The notes: generated by a model from the sequence alone, not told the origin. Counted from the first letter of the stretch, positions 47,107 through 56,154 are shown. The stretch: 64,000 bases of DNA from Paroceanicella profunda (GCF_005887635.2 NZ_CP040818.1:3688501-3752500); one strand, 5' to 3'. Translations and numbers: made by a program.

Positions 47107-48021
47107 TTACACGGACGCGCCGTTCATCCGCCGGTTGCGCTTCTCGAACTCGCCTGCCGCCCAATCGAGAAAGACGCGGACCCGGGGCGAGAGTTGACGG
47201 CTCCGAGGGTAAAGTAGCGCGACCTGAGCCGATGGCGCGGGCATGTGATTGAGTAGTTCGACCAGCGCGCCGCTCGCGAGGTCGCGCTCAATATGGAAGC
47301 GGGGGACCTGTGCAAGTCCCAGCCCGAGACGCACCCCAAGCAGATAGCTCTCCGGCCCCGTAACGGAGAAGGGCGCAGTCATGTCGATGCGCCGAAGTTC
47401 TCCTCCGACATGAAACTCGACTGGGGTTAGGTTGCCGGTGCTCACGAGGCGTATCCCCACGATTCGATGTGCGGCAAGGTCCTCGATCGTTTGAGGGACG
47501 CCGTATCGTTCGAGATAGGCTGGTGCTGCACACGTGACGCGGTCGAGGACCGCGACCCGTCGAGCGATCAGATCGCTGTCGGGCAACTCACCATAGCGAA
47601 GCACGCAATCGACGCCCTCCTGGACCGGATCGATCCAGCGATCACGTTCGCTCATCGACAACTCGATTCCGGGATAACGCGCGAAAAATTCAGGGAGAGC
47701 AGGCATCAGGAAATGCCGCGCGATGGTGCCTTGAACTTCCACCCGAAGCATTCCCTTCGGTTCGGCTCCGCTGAACGCTCCTTCTGCATCCTCTAGATCT
47801 TCGAGAATGGCTAGGCATCGCCGATACCAGGCCTCGCCATCGAGCGTTGGCCGAACGGTGCGCGTGGTCCGCTGAAGCAACCTGACACCGAGCCGTTCCT
47901 CCATCTGCTTGATGATGGTGGTTACGGTGGAGCGAGGCACCCCGAGGTCATGTGCAGCTCCCGTGAAGCTGCGGCGTTCCACGATTCTGGTGAAGAGTCG
48001 CATTGAATCGAGCTTATCCAT
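47107..48021 (-). CDS. LysR-family transcriptional regulator
   Basis: A 304-residue LysR protein: HTH in residues 1-60 (RLFTRIVERRSFTGAAHDLG, VPRSTVTTIIKQMEE) and an effector domain (GMLRVEVQGTIARHFLMPALPEF; WIDPVQEGVDCVLRYGEL). The start MDKLDSM at 48021 gives the usual N-terminus; the longer frame upstream overlaps the divergent SDR's promoter. It faces the SDR gene at 48140 across 118 bp that carries a TGTTC-N9-GAACA repeat, so it probably controls the SDR-SDR-DUF1097-SnoaL set. The substrate is unknown. It is the first cargo gene of island II. Confidence 0.9.
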   Translation of the reverse strand: MDKLDSMRLFTRIVERRSFTGAAHDLGVPRSTVTTIIKQMEERLGVRLLQRTTRTVRPTLDGEAWYRRCLAILEDLEDAEGAFSGAEPKGMLRVEVQGTIARHFLMPALPEFFARYPGIELSMSERDRWIDPVQEGVDCVLRYGELPDSDLIARRVAVLDRVTCAAPAYLERYGVPQTIEDLAAHRIVGIRLVSTGNLTPVEFHVGGELRRIDMTAPFSVTGPESYLLGVRLGLGLAQVPRFHIERDLASGALVELLNHMPAPSAQVALLYPRSRQLSPRVRVFLDWAAGEFEKRNRRMNGASV

Positions 48022-48031
48022 CGCGTTCCAT

Positions 48032-48050
48032 TGTTCGTCCTCGCGGAACA
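48032..48050. promoter_or_regulatory. TGTTC-N9-GAACA repeat, candidate LysR site
   Basis: Perfect 5-bp arms, in the divergent space between LysR and SDR. Short arms, so only suggestive. Confidence 0.35.
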
Positions 48051-48139
48051 GATATGGCGAACATAGGCTGATTATCTTCCCGGTTCCAGATGGCACATCT
48101 CGTTCGTCGCCAACGTGGCGGTTGAAAAGGAGATACATC

Positions 48140-48877
48140 ATGACCGGGATTTCAAAGGTTGCGCTCGTGACGGGCGCCTCGCGGGGCATTGGCGCGGCGA
48201 CCGCGCAGCGCCTTGCCAAGGACGGCTTCACCGTCGTTATCAACTACGCTGGCAATTTCACCGAAGCCGAAAAGCTGGCCGAGACTATTGAAAAGGCCGG
48301 GGGCAAAGCGCTGACGGCCCAAGCCGATGTTAGCGATCCAAATGCGGTCGCCCGCATGTGGGACGCGGCTGAAGCGGCCTTCGGTGGCATCGATGTACTG
48401 GTGAACAATGCCGGCATCATGAAGCTGGCGAAGATCGCCGAGGGCGACGACGCGTTGATCGACAGCCAGATCGCCATCAACCTGAAGGGCAGCCTCTACA
48501 CCATGCGCGAGGCAGCCAAGCGGCTTCGTGACGGCGGCCGGATCATCAACTTCTCGACCAGCGTGGTCGGCCTCAAGCTTGAGACCTACGGCGTCTACGC
48601 CGCCACCAAGGCCGCGATCGAACTGCTCACCGGCGTCCTCTCGAAGGAGCTGCGCGGCCGCAGCATCACCGTCAACGCCGTGGCGCCGGGACCGACCGCG
48701 ACCGCGCTGTTCCTCGACGGCAAGTCGCCCGAGCTCATCGACCGCATGTCGAAGATGAACCCGCTGGAGCGGCTCGGCACGCCCGAGGACATCGCCAATG
48801 CCGTGGCCTTCCTCGCCGGTCCCGACGGCGGCTGGATCAACGGCCAGGTCCTGCGCGCCAACGGCGGCATGGTCTGA
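48140..48877 (+). CDS. Short-chain dehydrogenase/reductase
   Basis: A 245-residue classical SDR. NAD(P)-binding VTGASRGIGAATA at the start with downstream ADVSDP, NNAG as VLVNNAGIM, catalytic Ser in INFSTSVV, and the Tyr-x3-Lys in GVYAATKAAIELL. The C-terminal GGxxNGQVLRANGGMV closes it normally. Arg after TGAS and the NYAG segment after strand 2 suggest NADP preference, but that is weak. AAGGAG lies before the ATG. It heads a row of same-strand genes (SDR, DUF1097, SnoaL) facing the LysR gene at 47107. The substrate is unknown. Confidence 0.93.
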   Translation: MTGISKVALVTGASRGIGAATAQRLAKDGFTVVINYAGNFTEAEKLAETIEKAGGKALTAQADVSDPNAVARMWDAAEAAFGGIDVLVNNAGIMKLAKIAEGDDALIDSQIAINLKGSLYTMREAAKRLRDGGRIINFSTSVVGLKLETYGVYAATKAAIELLTGVLSKELRGRSITVNAVAPGPTATALFLDGKSPELIDRMSKMNPLERLGTPEDIANAVAFLAGPDGGWINGQVLRANGGMV

Positions 48878-48943
48878 CCATCAACATCCCTCTGCATCCC
48901 CTTCGTCCGCCCTGACGCGGACAAACCCGAAAGGAATTTCACC

Positions 48944-49837
48944 ATGTCCAAGAAGATCATCCTCGTCACGGGTTCGTCGAGCGGCTTCGGCCGGCTGACC
49001 GCCGAAGCCCTGGGCCGCGCCGGCCACACCGTCTACGCCTCGATGCGCGACGTCGCCGGTCGCAACGCCAACAACGCCGCCGAACTGTCGGCCATCGCCG
49101 GCAGCGACATCCGCCCGATCGAACTCGACGTGCAGGCCGAACCATCGGTCAACGCCGCGATCGAGAAGATCATCGCCGAGAGCGGTCAGATCGATGTCGT
49201 CGTCCACAATGCCGGTCACATGATGTTCGGCCCCGCCGAGGCCTTCACGCCCGAGCAGTTCGCGCAGCAATACGACGTCAATGTGCTCGGCACCCAGCGG
49301 GTCAACCGCGCGGCGCTGCCCCACATGCGCGGCCGCCGCGAAGGCCTGCTGGTCTGGGTTTCCAGCTCCAGCTCGGCCGGCGGCACGCCGCCCTATCTGT
49401 CGCCCTATTTCGCGGCCAAGGCGGCAATGGACTCGCTCGCGGTCCTCTACGCCCGCGAACTTGCCCGCTGGGGCATCGAGACGACGATCGTCGTCCCCGG
49501 CGCCTTCACCAAGGGCACGAACCACTTCCCGAACTCCGGCCGCCCCGCCGACCAGGCGCGTCTCGCCGAGTATGAAGCCGGCCCCTATGCCGGGTTCGGC
49601 GAGCAGGTCCAGAAGGCCTTCGCCGAGATCGTTCCCGACGACGCCGATCCGGCGCCGGTCGCCGAGATGATCGCCGAGGTCGTCGACACGCCGTTCGGCG
49701 AGCGTCCGTTCCGGATCCACTACGATCCGACCGAGGACGGCGCGAGCGTCGGCTTTGCGGTCCTCGACCGCCTGCGCGCCGAGATGCTCCACCGCGTCGG
49801 CCTGTCCGACCTGCTGAAGCCCGCGAAGAAGGTCTGA
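48944..49837 (+). CDS. Short-chain dehydrogenase/reductase, extended C-terminus
   Basis: A 297-residue SDR, longer than classical members by about 50 residues at the C-terminal end (VPDDADPAPVAEMIAEVVDTPFGERPFRIHYDPTEDG). It has the cofactor loop LVTGSSSGFGRLTAEAL, HNAGHMM in place of NNAG, a Ser-rich WVSSSSSAG, and Tyr-x3-Lys as SPYFAAKAAMD. A Ser-x-Gly-Phe-Gly loop with Arg in the next helix resembles NADP-dependent members. It follows the previous SDR by 66 bp. A duplication is unlikely because the two differ strongly; they are probably successive or alternative steps on related substrates. Confidence 0.92.
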   Translation: MSKKIILVTGSSSGFGRLTAEALGRAGHTVYASMRDVAGRNANNAAELSAIAGSDIRPIELDVQAEPSVNAAIEKIIAESGQIDVVVHNAGHMMFGPAEAFTPEQFAQQYDVNVLGTQRVNRAALPHMRGRREGLLVWVSSSSSAGGTPPYLSPYFAAKAAMDSLAVLYARELARWGIETTIVVPGAFTKGTNHFPNSGRPADQARLAEYEAGPYAGFGEQVQKAFAEIVPDDADPAPVAEMIAEVVDTPFGERPFRIHYDPTEDGASVGFAVLDRLRAEMLHRVGLSDLLKPAKKV

Positions 49838-49915
49838 ATCATCCAGCCGATCGCGGGCGGCTGGACCGTCCGCGATCGGCGGATTTTCACGCACCCCCCT
49901 AAAAGAAGGAAAGAC

Positions 49916-50416
49916 ATGTCCACTGTCGCCCCCTCGCGTCAGGCCTTCGTCGTGACCACGGTCGTCGCCGCTGCGACTGCCGCGCTCGCGGCCTCCGCAA
50001 GCCTGACGCTCTCGCTGCCCGTCTGGGCCATGTTCGTCGGTTGGATCACGTTCTTCACGCGTGTCCAGAGCACCCGTACCGCTTTCGAGAACCTGGGCTG
50101 TGTCGGCCTTGGACTGGTGATCGGATTGCTCGCTTCGCTGGCCATCCCCCAACTGGCCGGAACTTTCGGTCTGGGTGTCGGCCTGCCGATCGTGGTGTTC
50201 TTCGTGGCGCTCGTGGTCGTCGCTCTGCGCGGCTTGCCGGTGCTGAACAACCTGCTCGGCTACTTCCTGGGTCTCGTTGCGTGGTTCGCCGCGCATCTCG
50301 ATCCGTCGCTCGAAAGCGTGGTGCAGCTCTTCGGCGCCAGCGCGGTCGGCTCGGTCGCCGGCTGGGTGTCGCACAATCTGCCTCATCGGCTTCTGCCCCG
50401 GCCGTCGGCGGCATGA
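49916..50416 (+). CDS. DUF1097-like membrane protein
   Basis: A 166-residue inner-membrane protein with about four or five hydrophobic helices (AFVVTTVVAAATAALAASASL; VGWITFFTR; LGLVIGLLASLAI; LPIVVFFVALVVVAL; GYFLGLVAWFAAHL). The WITFFTRVQSTRTAFENLGCVGLG pattern and size match the DUF1097 family, function unknown. It overlaps the next gene by 4 bp (ATGA). It lies between the second SDR and a SnoaL gene, so it may be part of a transport or stress response linked to those enzymes. Confidence 0.75.
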   Translation: MSTVAPSRQAFVVTTVVAAATAALAASASLTLSLPVWAMFVGWITFFTRVQSTRTAFENLGCVGLGLVIGLLASLAIPQLAGTFGLGVGLPIVVFFVALVVVALRGLPVLNNLLGYFLGLVAWFAAHLDPSLESVVQLFGASAVGSVAGWVSHNLPHRLLPRPSAA

Positions 50417-50880
50417 TGACGGGAAGGCTTCTAGGCGAACGGCGCGCAATTCGCGTCGTTCGCCCCTTGCTCGTCGCGCTGCTTGGCGGCGCGGCCCTGC
50501 TGGCGGCGCCGCTGGCTGTCTCCGGCGTGTTGTCCTCAAACTCGAATAGGGAAAGTCAGACCATGACAAGCCTACCGCAAGCGATCACCGAATTCTTCGA
50601 CGCCAGCAATCGCGGTGACGCGGCTGGCATGGTCGCCGCCTTCACCCCCACGGCAGTCCTTGACGATTGGGGTCGCCATTTCGAGGGCCGTGAGGGAATC
50701 GCCTCGTGGGACCGCACCGACAATACCGGCGTCCAAGCTCATATACAGGCGGTCAGTTCCAAGGCGGAGGGAGACACCGTGGTTGTGACCGTTAAAGTAA
50801 GTGGCAACGGCTTCAACGGCACAGGGCACATGCACTTCCAGCTCCGTGGCGATAAGATTGCGCGGCTCGACATTAAGTGA
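50413..50880 (+). CDS. SnoaL/NTF2-like protein with N-terminal hydrophobic segment
   Basis: A 155-residue protein. Residues 15-42 are hydrophobic (VVRPLLVALLGGAALLAAPLAVSGVL), a possible signal or membrane anchor. The rest is an SnoaL-type fold (ITEFFDASNRGDAAGMVAAFTPTAVLDDWGRHFEGREGI ... GTGHMHFQLRGDKIARLDIK). A second start at the ATG at 50563, behind GGGAAAG, would give only the soluble domain. Whether the hydrophobic start is used is unresolved. It is coupled to DUF1097 by a 4-bp overlap. The SDR-to-SnoaL set reads like a small detoxification operon. Confidence 0.7.
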   Translation: MMTGRLLGERRAIRVVRPLLVALLGGAALLAAPLAVSGVLSSNSNRESQTMTSLPQAITEFFDASNRGDAAGMVAAFTPTAVLDDWGRHFEGREGIASWDRTDNTGVQAHIQAVSSKAEGDTVVVTVKVSGNGFNGTGHMHFQLRGDKIARLDIK

Positions 50881-51087
50881 AGGAGGAGCCGCGGCTACCT
50901 GATCCTCGCCGGACAGAGGATTGGCGGGAGGTTGATCGGCCGAACACGGCTGTCGATCGTGGTGTCCCGTGCCACCGGAGGATGGAGCGAACGCAGGCTT
51001 CGCCCTCATCAATTGCCTGCGCTGATGCTGCATCGCGCCGGCCTGTCCCCCTAACAGGCCCGCGAGAATGGCGCGATCCGGATCATC

Positions 51088-51840
51088 TCAGAATGAGTGA
51101 CGGCGCATTCCGCCATCGACCAGCATCACGGTGCCCGTAATGTAGCGAGCGCGAGGCGACGCAAGGAAGGTGACCGCGTTAGCAACATCCTGTGGCTGAC
51201 CGAAGTCACGCAAGGCGATTTCGCGCTGGGCGAATTTCTGACGCTCCTCGCCTGGATAGAGGCGGCGGATCTGGGCGGTGTCGATGAGGCCTGGCTGGAC
51301 GCAATTCACGGTGATGCCATGCTGACCGATCTGCTCGGAGAGCCCCTTCGACCATACAACGAGGCCGGCCTTGGCGACCATCGCAGCGTTGACCACCTCA
51401 GGCTCTAGATTTCCGGAGAGGCTGATGATCGCACCTTGTTTGCGGCTTAGGAAATTGGGCAACAGATTCTGAGTGAGTTGACGGTGTCGATCGAAATTCA
51501 GGGTCATGCCCTCCACCCACTGCTCTTCGGGGGCATCGATATCCATGGGTCGGCTCCCTCCGGCATTGTTGACCAGGATGTCGACGTGACCGAGGGCCGC
51601 GAGGGCGGCGTCTGCGATCTTCTGCGGGCCATCGACGGCAACGAAATCCTGTTCAAACACAATCGGCGTGACGCCCCCGTCTGCTGAAATCTCGGCGACG
51701 AGGCTGGCGAGGAGCTCTGGATTGCGTGCCGTCGCGAACACGGTAACGCCCTCCGCCGCGAGAGTTTTCACTATTGCCCGGCCGAGGCCCTGGCTCGCGC
51801 CGGTGACGAGTGCTTTCTTTCCACTGAGTTGGAGGTCCAT
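51088..51840 (-). CDS. Short-chain dehydrogenase lacking the catalytic tyrosine
   Basis: A 250-residue SDR with the normal cofactor region VTGASQGLGRAIV, the NNAGGSRP turn, and catalytic Ser in ISLSGNLEP. The expected Tyr-x3-Lys motif reads AMVAKAGLVVW: Lys is kept but Ala replaces Tyr four residues before it. The C-terminus (LASPRARYITGTVMLVDGGM) is intact. It may be a divergent oxidoreductase or a non-redox enzyme. The ATG at 51840 follows GGAGG-like AACTCAGT. It is divergent from the LysR at 51995 with a strong inverted repeat between. The gene is otherwise undamaged, so the change is probably not simple decay. Confidence 0.85.
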   Translation of the reverse strand: MDLQLSGKKALVTGASQGLGRAIVKTLAAEGVTVFATARNPELLASLVAEISADGGVTPIVFEQDFVAVDGPQKIADAALAALGHVDILVNNAGGSRPMDIDAPEEQWVEGMTLNFDRHRQLTQNLLPNFLSRKQGAIISLSGNLEPEVVNAAMVAKAGLVVWSKGLSEQIGQHGITVNCVQPGLIDTAQIRRLYPGEERQKFAQREIALRDFGQPQDVANAVTFLASPRARYITGTVMLVDGGMRRHSF

Positions 51841-51926
51841 GAGGTCAATCCTTCCTTGACGGTAGCATTCGTCACGGAACGTAGAGCTCGACCACCGATG
51901 GCAGAAGGACATCAAAACGAACGTAT

Positions 51927-51948
51927 TTGTTATCTAAATCGATAACAA
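51927..51948. promoter_or_regulatory. Inverted repeat, candidate LysR operator
   Basis: Perfect 8-bp arms TTGTTATC and GATAACAA with a 6-bp spacer, midway between the divergent SDR and LysR genes. It is AT-rich, and the T-N11-A spacing expected for LysR sites is present. Confidence 0.65.
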
Positions 51949-51994
51949 TCCTGCGCGCTTTCTGGCATAATCATCGTGTCAGGGGAGCAACGTT

Positions 51995-52933
51995 TTGGAT
52001 TTTGTTCAACAGCTTCGCATCTTCGTTGCGGTCGCCGACAACGGTGGCTTCGCCCGCGCGGCCGCGGCGTTGCGAATGGCCCGCCCAAGTGTCACCAACG
52101 CGGTTTCGGCACTCGAAGCATCAATCGGGGCGCGCCTGCTCCAGCGAACTACCCGGCGATCGAGCCTGACGGCTGAAGGCGAGCTATTCTACGAGCGCGC
52201 GACGCAGATTCTAACTGACGTTGCTGGGGCGCAGAACCTGTTTGGTGGCTCAGGGCAGGTGCCGAGAGGCCGTCTCCGCGTCGACATTCCTGTCGCGCTC
52301 GCCAAGCCACTCATCATCCCGCGGCTCCCAGAGTTTACAGAGCGATACCCGGATATCGAGATCATCCTAGGTGTCAGTGACCAGCCGGTCGACCTCGTCG
52401 CCGAGGGTGTCGATTGCGTAGTCAGGTTGGGCGAGCTCGCTGCTAGCAGCATGATCAGTCGCGTCGTGGCGCGTGTTCCGATGGTGTCATGTGCTGCCCC
52501 CGTATACCTAGCGGCGCACGGCGTGCCTAAGACGATGGAAGATTTGTCGGCGCACCGGGCGGTGACATACTTCACCGGGCGTGGCCGGAGCACGATTGAC
52601 TGGCAGCTTATCGCAAACGGTGAAGAACAATCTATCCGGATGCGGTCAGCGATCCTCGTGAACGATTCCGAAGCGTTCGTTGCATGCGCGCTCGCGGGGC
52701 TCGGTCTAATTCAAGCCCTCCGTGCTACGGTTGCCGAGCAACTTGAAAATGGCCAACTCGTGGAGATCTTGCCGCAGGTTCAGACTGTCCAGCGCGCCGT
52801 TTCCGTCATGTATCCAAACCGCCGGTATCTTGCGCCACAGGTGCGCGCATTCATCGACTGGATCAGCGCGGTGTTCAAAGAGAGCGATGTTCACGAAACT
52901 CCAGCCGGCGGGATTGCCGTGCCGCTTGAATGA
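51995..52933 (+). CDS. LysR-family transcriptional regulator
   Basis: A 312-residue LysR protein: LRIFVAVADNGGFARAAAALRM and ARPSVTNAVSALEASIG in the HTH, then GRLRVDIPVALAKPLIIPRLPEF and LVAEGVDCVVRLGEL in the effector domain. It starts at a TTG (51995) with AGGGGAG 8 bp upstream. It is divergent from the SDR at 51088 across the TTGTTATC inverted repeat, and tail-to-tail with another LysR gene at 52937. It is likely the regulator of that SDR. The sequence is related in layout to the LysR at 47107, suggesting the cargo was assembled from similar regulator-SDR pairs. Confidence 0.9.
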   Translation: MDFVQQLRIFVAVADNGGFARAAAALRMARPSVTNAVSALEASIGARLLQRTTRRSSLTAEGELFYERATQILTDVAGAQNLFGGSGQVPRGRLRVDIPVALAKPLIIPRLPEFTERYPDIEIILGVSDQPVDLVAEGVDCVVRLGELAASSMISRVVARVPMVSCAAPVYLAAHGVPKTMEDLSAHRAVTYFTGRGRSTIDWQLIANGEEQSIRMRSAILVNDSEAFVACALAGLGLIQALRATVAEQLENGQLVEILPQVQTVQRAVSVMYPNRRYLAPQVRAFIDWISAVFKESDVHETPAGGIAVPLE

Positions 52934-52936
52934 TAA

Positions 52937-53893
52937 CTAGTTTGATCGATCGCCGTAATTGATCGGCTGCAATAGCCGGCCCAATTTTTCCCTCCACCAT
53001 CGGTGCGCCGGATCACTATGGAGCCTGTTACTCCACCACAGCATGCCGGTGACGGGCGGGAGCTTGATTGGTGGGGCGACGCACGTGAGCCTGCCAAGAG
53101 CTTCACCCCGCGCCGCTACACTGTAAGGCACCATCGCCAACAGATCTGAGTTTCCGACATACTGTGCGGCCGCGTGCGCGCTTCCCAGCGTGAGGGCGAC
53201 ATGTCGCGCCAGGCCTTCATTCTCCAACGCCGTGTCAGTGGGGCTGGTGCGTGCGCCCGGCATTCGGATCGAAATCTGCGGGGCGCCAAGAAAGGCTGCG
53301 AGTTCAATACAGCCGCGTGCCAGTAGTGGATGACCGCGTCGGCCGATGCACACGAAACGCTCAGCGAAGAGCTGCGACCGCATCATCGCGCTTTCAAGTT
53401 TCAGGGTCTCGTCGGCATAAAGCGTCGTCAGTGCCAGATCGAGAGAACCGGAATCAAGCAACTCTGGTAGCGGAGCCAATACCGAGGAGATCTCAAATCT
53501 CGCCTTCGGTGCCTCCGCGATTAGGTCAGGAAGCACATCCGGTAGCTGACCTACAACAATATGTTCGGGAGCGGCCAAAGAGAAACGGCGGGTGGAGGTA
53601 GCCGGCGTGAATTCGACTGGATCCGCAATCAAGCGATATAGATCGGTGAGGCCTGCTCGCAGCAGTGGTCTCATCGCCTCCGCGCGCGGCGTCGGCCGTA
53701 GCCGAGGTCCGTTTCGAACGAGAAGGGGATCAGACGTGCGCTGGCGCAGCTCTGCCAGAGAATGGCTGACTGCTGACGGCGTGACATCCAAAAGGGCGGC
53801 CGCCTGCTTGACGCTGTTGGTTTCGAGAAGGGCGTCAAGCACTCGCAGAAGCCGAAGGTCGATATCGGTAGGGCTATCGGCACTCATATGCAT
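52937..53893 (-). CDS. LysR-family transcriptional regulator
   Basis: A 318-residue LysR protein of a different subgroup (LLRVLDALLETNSVKQAAALLDVTPSAV, then NodD-like DPLLVRNGPRLRPTPRAEAM linker). The effector domain includes FSLAAPEHIVVGQLPDVLPDLI. The N-terminal MHMSADSPTDIDLRL allows a start at 53893 or 53887. It is convergent with the LysR gene at 51995 (only 3 bp between stops) and divergent from the esterase at 54047, so the esterase is a likely target. The effector is unknown. Confidence 0.9.
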   Translation of the reverse strand: MHMSADSPTDIDLRLLRVLDALLETNSVKQAAALLDVTPSAVSHSLAELRQRTSDPLLVRNGPRLRPTPRAEAMRPLLRAGLTDLYRLIADPVEFTPATSTRRFSLAAPEHIVVGQLPDVLPDLIAEAPKARFEISSVLAPLPELLDSGSLDLALTTLYADETLKLESAMMRSQLFAERFVCIGRRGHPLLARGCIELAAFLGAPQISIRMPGARTSPTDTALENEGLARHVALTLGSAHAAAQYVGNSDLLAMVPYSVAARGEALGRLTCVAPPIKLPPVTGMLWWSNRLHSDPAHRWWREKLGRLLQPINYGDRSN

Positions 53894-54046
53894 TTTCGCA
53901 AAGCGGATGGAACGACGTCCAACTCCGCTCGCGTCCTATGTTGAGCTGAATTCATGTTCGGATGAGTTTGCATGAGCTGTATTTAGCCCACTCTGCGCGT
54001 TAAAGCGTAACGGGAAATTCCGTCCTCAACGAAAAAGTCATCGAGT

Positions 54047-55249
54047 ATGTCGAATGCAGAAGCGAATGCGGCCGATCCCACTAGGCCCAGAAACCTGAAA
54101 TCCTTGGATGCCGCCTTGGATGCGATGGTGTCCAATGGCAGCATTCCCTATGTCGTCGCTGCTCTCGGTAACTCGGCGGGACAAATTTGGTCTGGCGCGG
54201 CGGGCGAACGGGCAAGCGGTATGGCGGCCGGCGGAGACACGATTTTCCGCATTGTCTCGATGAGCAAGGCGGTCGGCGCAACGGCCGCTTTGATCCTTGC
54301 TGATCGGGGTCGGCTCAATTGGGAAACGCCCGTGGAGGAAATCCTCCCTGATTTCGCGCGGCTCGTGGTCATCGAAAACGACGTGGAGACGCAACTGCGT
54401 CGCCCTGCGCGCACAAAGGCCACGCTGAGAAATCTCGCGACTCACACGTCTGGTCTCGCATACGAGTTTTGGGACGGAGCGGTGGGACGGTATCTCGCCG
54501 AGAGCGGCATGCCATCGATCGTCTCGGGGCAAAGAGCCGGTCTGCTTTATCCACTCGCTTTCGATCCCGGCACCGCTTGGCAATATGGGGGCGGTGCCGA
54601 TTGGCTAGGCTTGGCCGTCTCTGCCATCGATGGCCGCAGCATCGACCGATTTTGCATTGAGGAGATTTTCGAGCCGCTCGGGCTAACGAGTACGAGTTTC
54701 GAACTGAATGCGACAAGCGCCGCCCTGCTGGGTGATGTCTTGGCGCGAAAGGAGAATGGCGAACTAGGATCCAGCGTACTGAACCTTGATCCGCCTGCTT
54801 CTCCGGAATTCTATGGCATGGGTCACGCCCTTTACTCGACCGCTCCGGATTATCTCCGCTTCTTGCGAATGTGGCTAGGCATGGGGAGCCTCGATGGCGT
54901 TCGCATTCTGAGCGAAGCGACAGCACGCGATGCGCTGAGGAACCAGATCGGGACACTTCGGATCGAACCGAGATCTACTGTCTTTGCCCCCGCGACATCC
55001 GACCTTGATCCCATGCCTGGAGTCGAACTCTCCCACAGCCTGGTTGCGGCGAGAACGGAACGGCAAATGCCGGGGCGTCGTGCTGTTGGTAGCGCCTTTT
55101 GGGGCGGAGTGATGAACACTCATTTCTGGCTTGATCCGACGGCTGACTTAGCGGGCGTATTCATGACTCAGGTGGTGCCCTTCCTGGACGGCTACGTGAT
55201 GCGGGATCTGGAGGAGTTCGAGCGCCTTTCGTACTCGCTCATGATCTAA
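54047..55249 (+). CDS. Serine hydrolase, class C beta-lactamase fold (EstB-like esterase)
   Basis: A 400-residue protein of the beta-lactamase/penicillin-recognising esterase fold. It has the Ser-x-x-Lys nucleophile motif as RIVSMSKAVGA (about residue 75), a Tyr motif as WQYGGGADWLG, and a C-terminal WGG-like third motif SAFWGGVMNTHFW. The middle is typical: LATHTSGLAYEF. Members are mostly carboxylesterases; true cephalosporinase activity cannot be claimed. No signal peptide is seen, so it is cytosolic. It faces the LysR gene at 52937 and precedes an SDR on the same strand by 184 bp. Confidence 0.9.
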   Translation: MSNAEANAADPTRPRNLKSLDAALDAMVSNGSIPYVVAALGNSAGQIWSGAAGERASGMAAGGDTIFRIVSMSKAVGATAALILADRGRLNWETPVEEILPDFARLVVIENDVETQLRRPARTKATLRNLATHTSGLAYEFWDGAVGRYLAESGMPSIVSGQRAGLLYPLAFDPGTAWQYGGGADWLGLAVSAIDGRSIDRFCIEEIFEPLGLTSTSFELNATSAALLGDVLARKENGELGSSVLNLDPPASPEFYGMGHALYSTAPDYLRFLRMWLGMGSLDGVRILSEATARDALRNQIGTLRIEPRSTVFAPATSDLDPMPGVELSHSLVAARTERQMPGRRAVGSAFWGGVMNTHFWLDPTADLAGVFMTQVVPFLDGYVMRDLEEFERLSYSLMI

Positions 55250-55433
55250 AATCCCGCCCAGCGAGACCTACCGGCAATACTCTTCCGACTTATTTTTTGT
55301 GAGATCGACCATAAACTCGGACGATTCAATAAAGGCTACGGACGATAGCTTCTGACGCGTATCGGTGGATTCGGCTAGCAAAGGGGGCCAGCACCGTCCG
55401 AAAGGGCAAAGAGTCTGAATAGGGATTACGCCA

Positions 55434-56138
55434 GTGAAGATTGAAGGAAGCGTCGCGCTAGTCACAGGTGCAAATCGTGGAATTGGTAGGGCGTATGTTA
55501 GCTCCCTACTCGAACGGGGAGCCCGCAAAGTCTATGCGACCGGCCGCAATCTTGAGGCTCTCGACATCGACGGCGTAGAGCGTATCGCGCTCGATATAAC
55601 GGATCCCGCACAGATCGCGGCTGCAGCAGCGATTGCAGGCGACACGACCATTCTGATCAACAACGCGGGCATCGCCACAAACCAGAGTTTGGTGGCCGGG
55701 GACTTGAACTTGATCCGATTGGAGATGGAGACGCACTTCTTTGGGCTTCTCGGGATGGTGCGGGCGTTTGCGCCGATCCTTGAGCGCAACGGTGGGGGTG
55801 CCATCGTCAACATGCTCTCGCTGACGTCTTGGTTTAGCTATCCTGGGGCGGAGGCATATTCTGCTGCGAAAGCGGCCGCGTGGAGCCTCACGAACAGCAT
55901 CCGCCTTGAGCTAAGAAAGCAAAATACCCTTGTCGTGGGCGTGCAGCTCGGCGCGACGGACACCGACATGATGAAGGGAATCGATATGCCCAAGAATGAT
56001 CCGGCCGTTGTTGCCAGCGCGGCGCTTGATGCGATTGAAAAGCGCGAGTGGGAAGTGCTCGCCGACGACATGACGCGACAGATCAAAAGTGCCCTCGCAC
56101 TGGATCCCAAGGTCCTCTACGCGGATCTAGTCGGCTAG
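55434..56138 (+). CDS. Short-chain dehydrogenase/reductase
   Basis: A 234-residue classical SDR: ALVTGANRGIGRAYVSSLLERGA for cofactor binding, ALDITDP, INNAGIATN, a Ser in NMLSLTSWFSYPGAEAYSAAKAAAW with Tyr-x3-Lys, and GAVDT-like QLGATDTDMMKG. It is slightly shorter than usual because the C-terminal GGxxxT strand is replaced by a tail LADDMTRQIKSALALDPKVLYADLVG. Such SDRs often reduce small carbonyls. The ATG sits 4 bp after a CCAGTGAAG stretch without a strong ribosome site. It is followed by the AraC gene at 56222, with a CATCCA palindrome between. Confidence 0.9.
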   Translation: MKIEGSVALVTGANRGIGRAYVSSLLERGARKVYATGRNLEALDIDGVERIALDITDPAQIAAAAAIAGDTTILINNAGIATNQSLVAGDLNLIRLEMETHFFGLLGMVRAFAPILERNGGGAIVNMLSLTSWFSYPGAEAYSAAKAAAWSLTNSIRLELRKQNTLVVGVQLGATDTDMMKGIDMPKNDPAVVASAALDAIEKREWEVLADDMTRQIKSALALDPKVLYADLVG

Positions 56139-56154
56139 TGGCGAGAAGAATATC

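Noticed and set aside
54047..55249. True class C beta-lactamase resistance gene
   Set aside because: It has the fold and Ser-x-x-Lys, but no signal peptide and the third motif is WGG-like, which fits an esterase; calling it a resistance gene would overreach.
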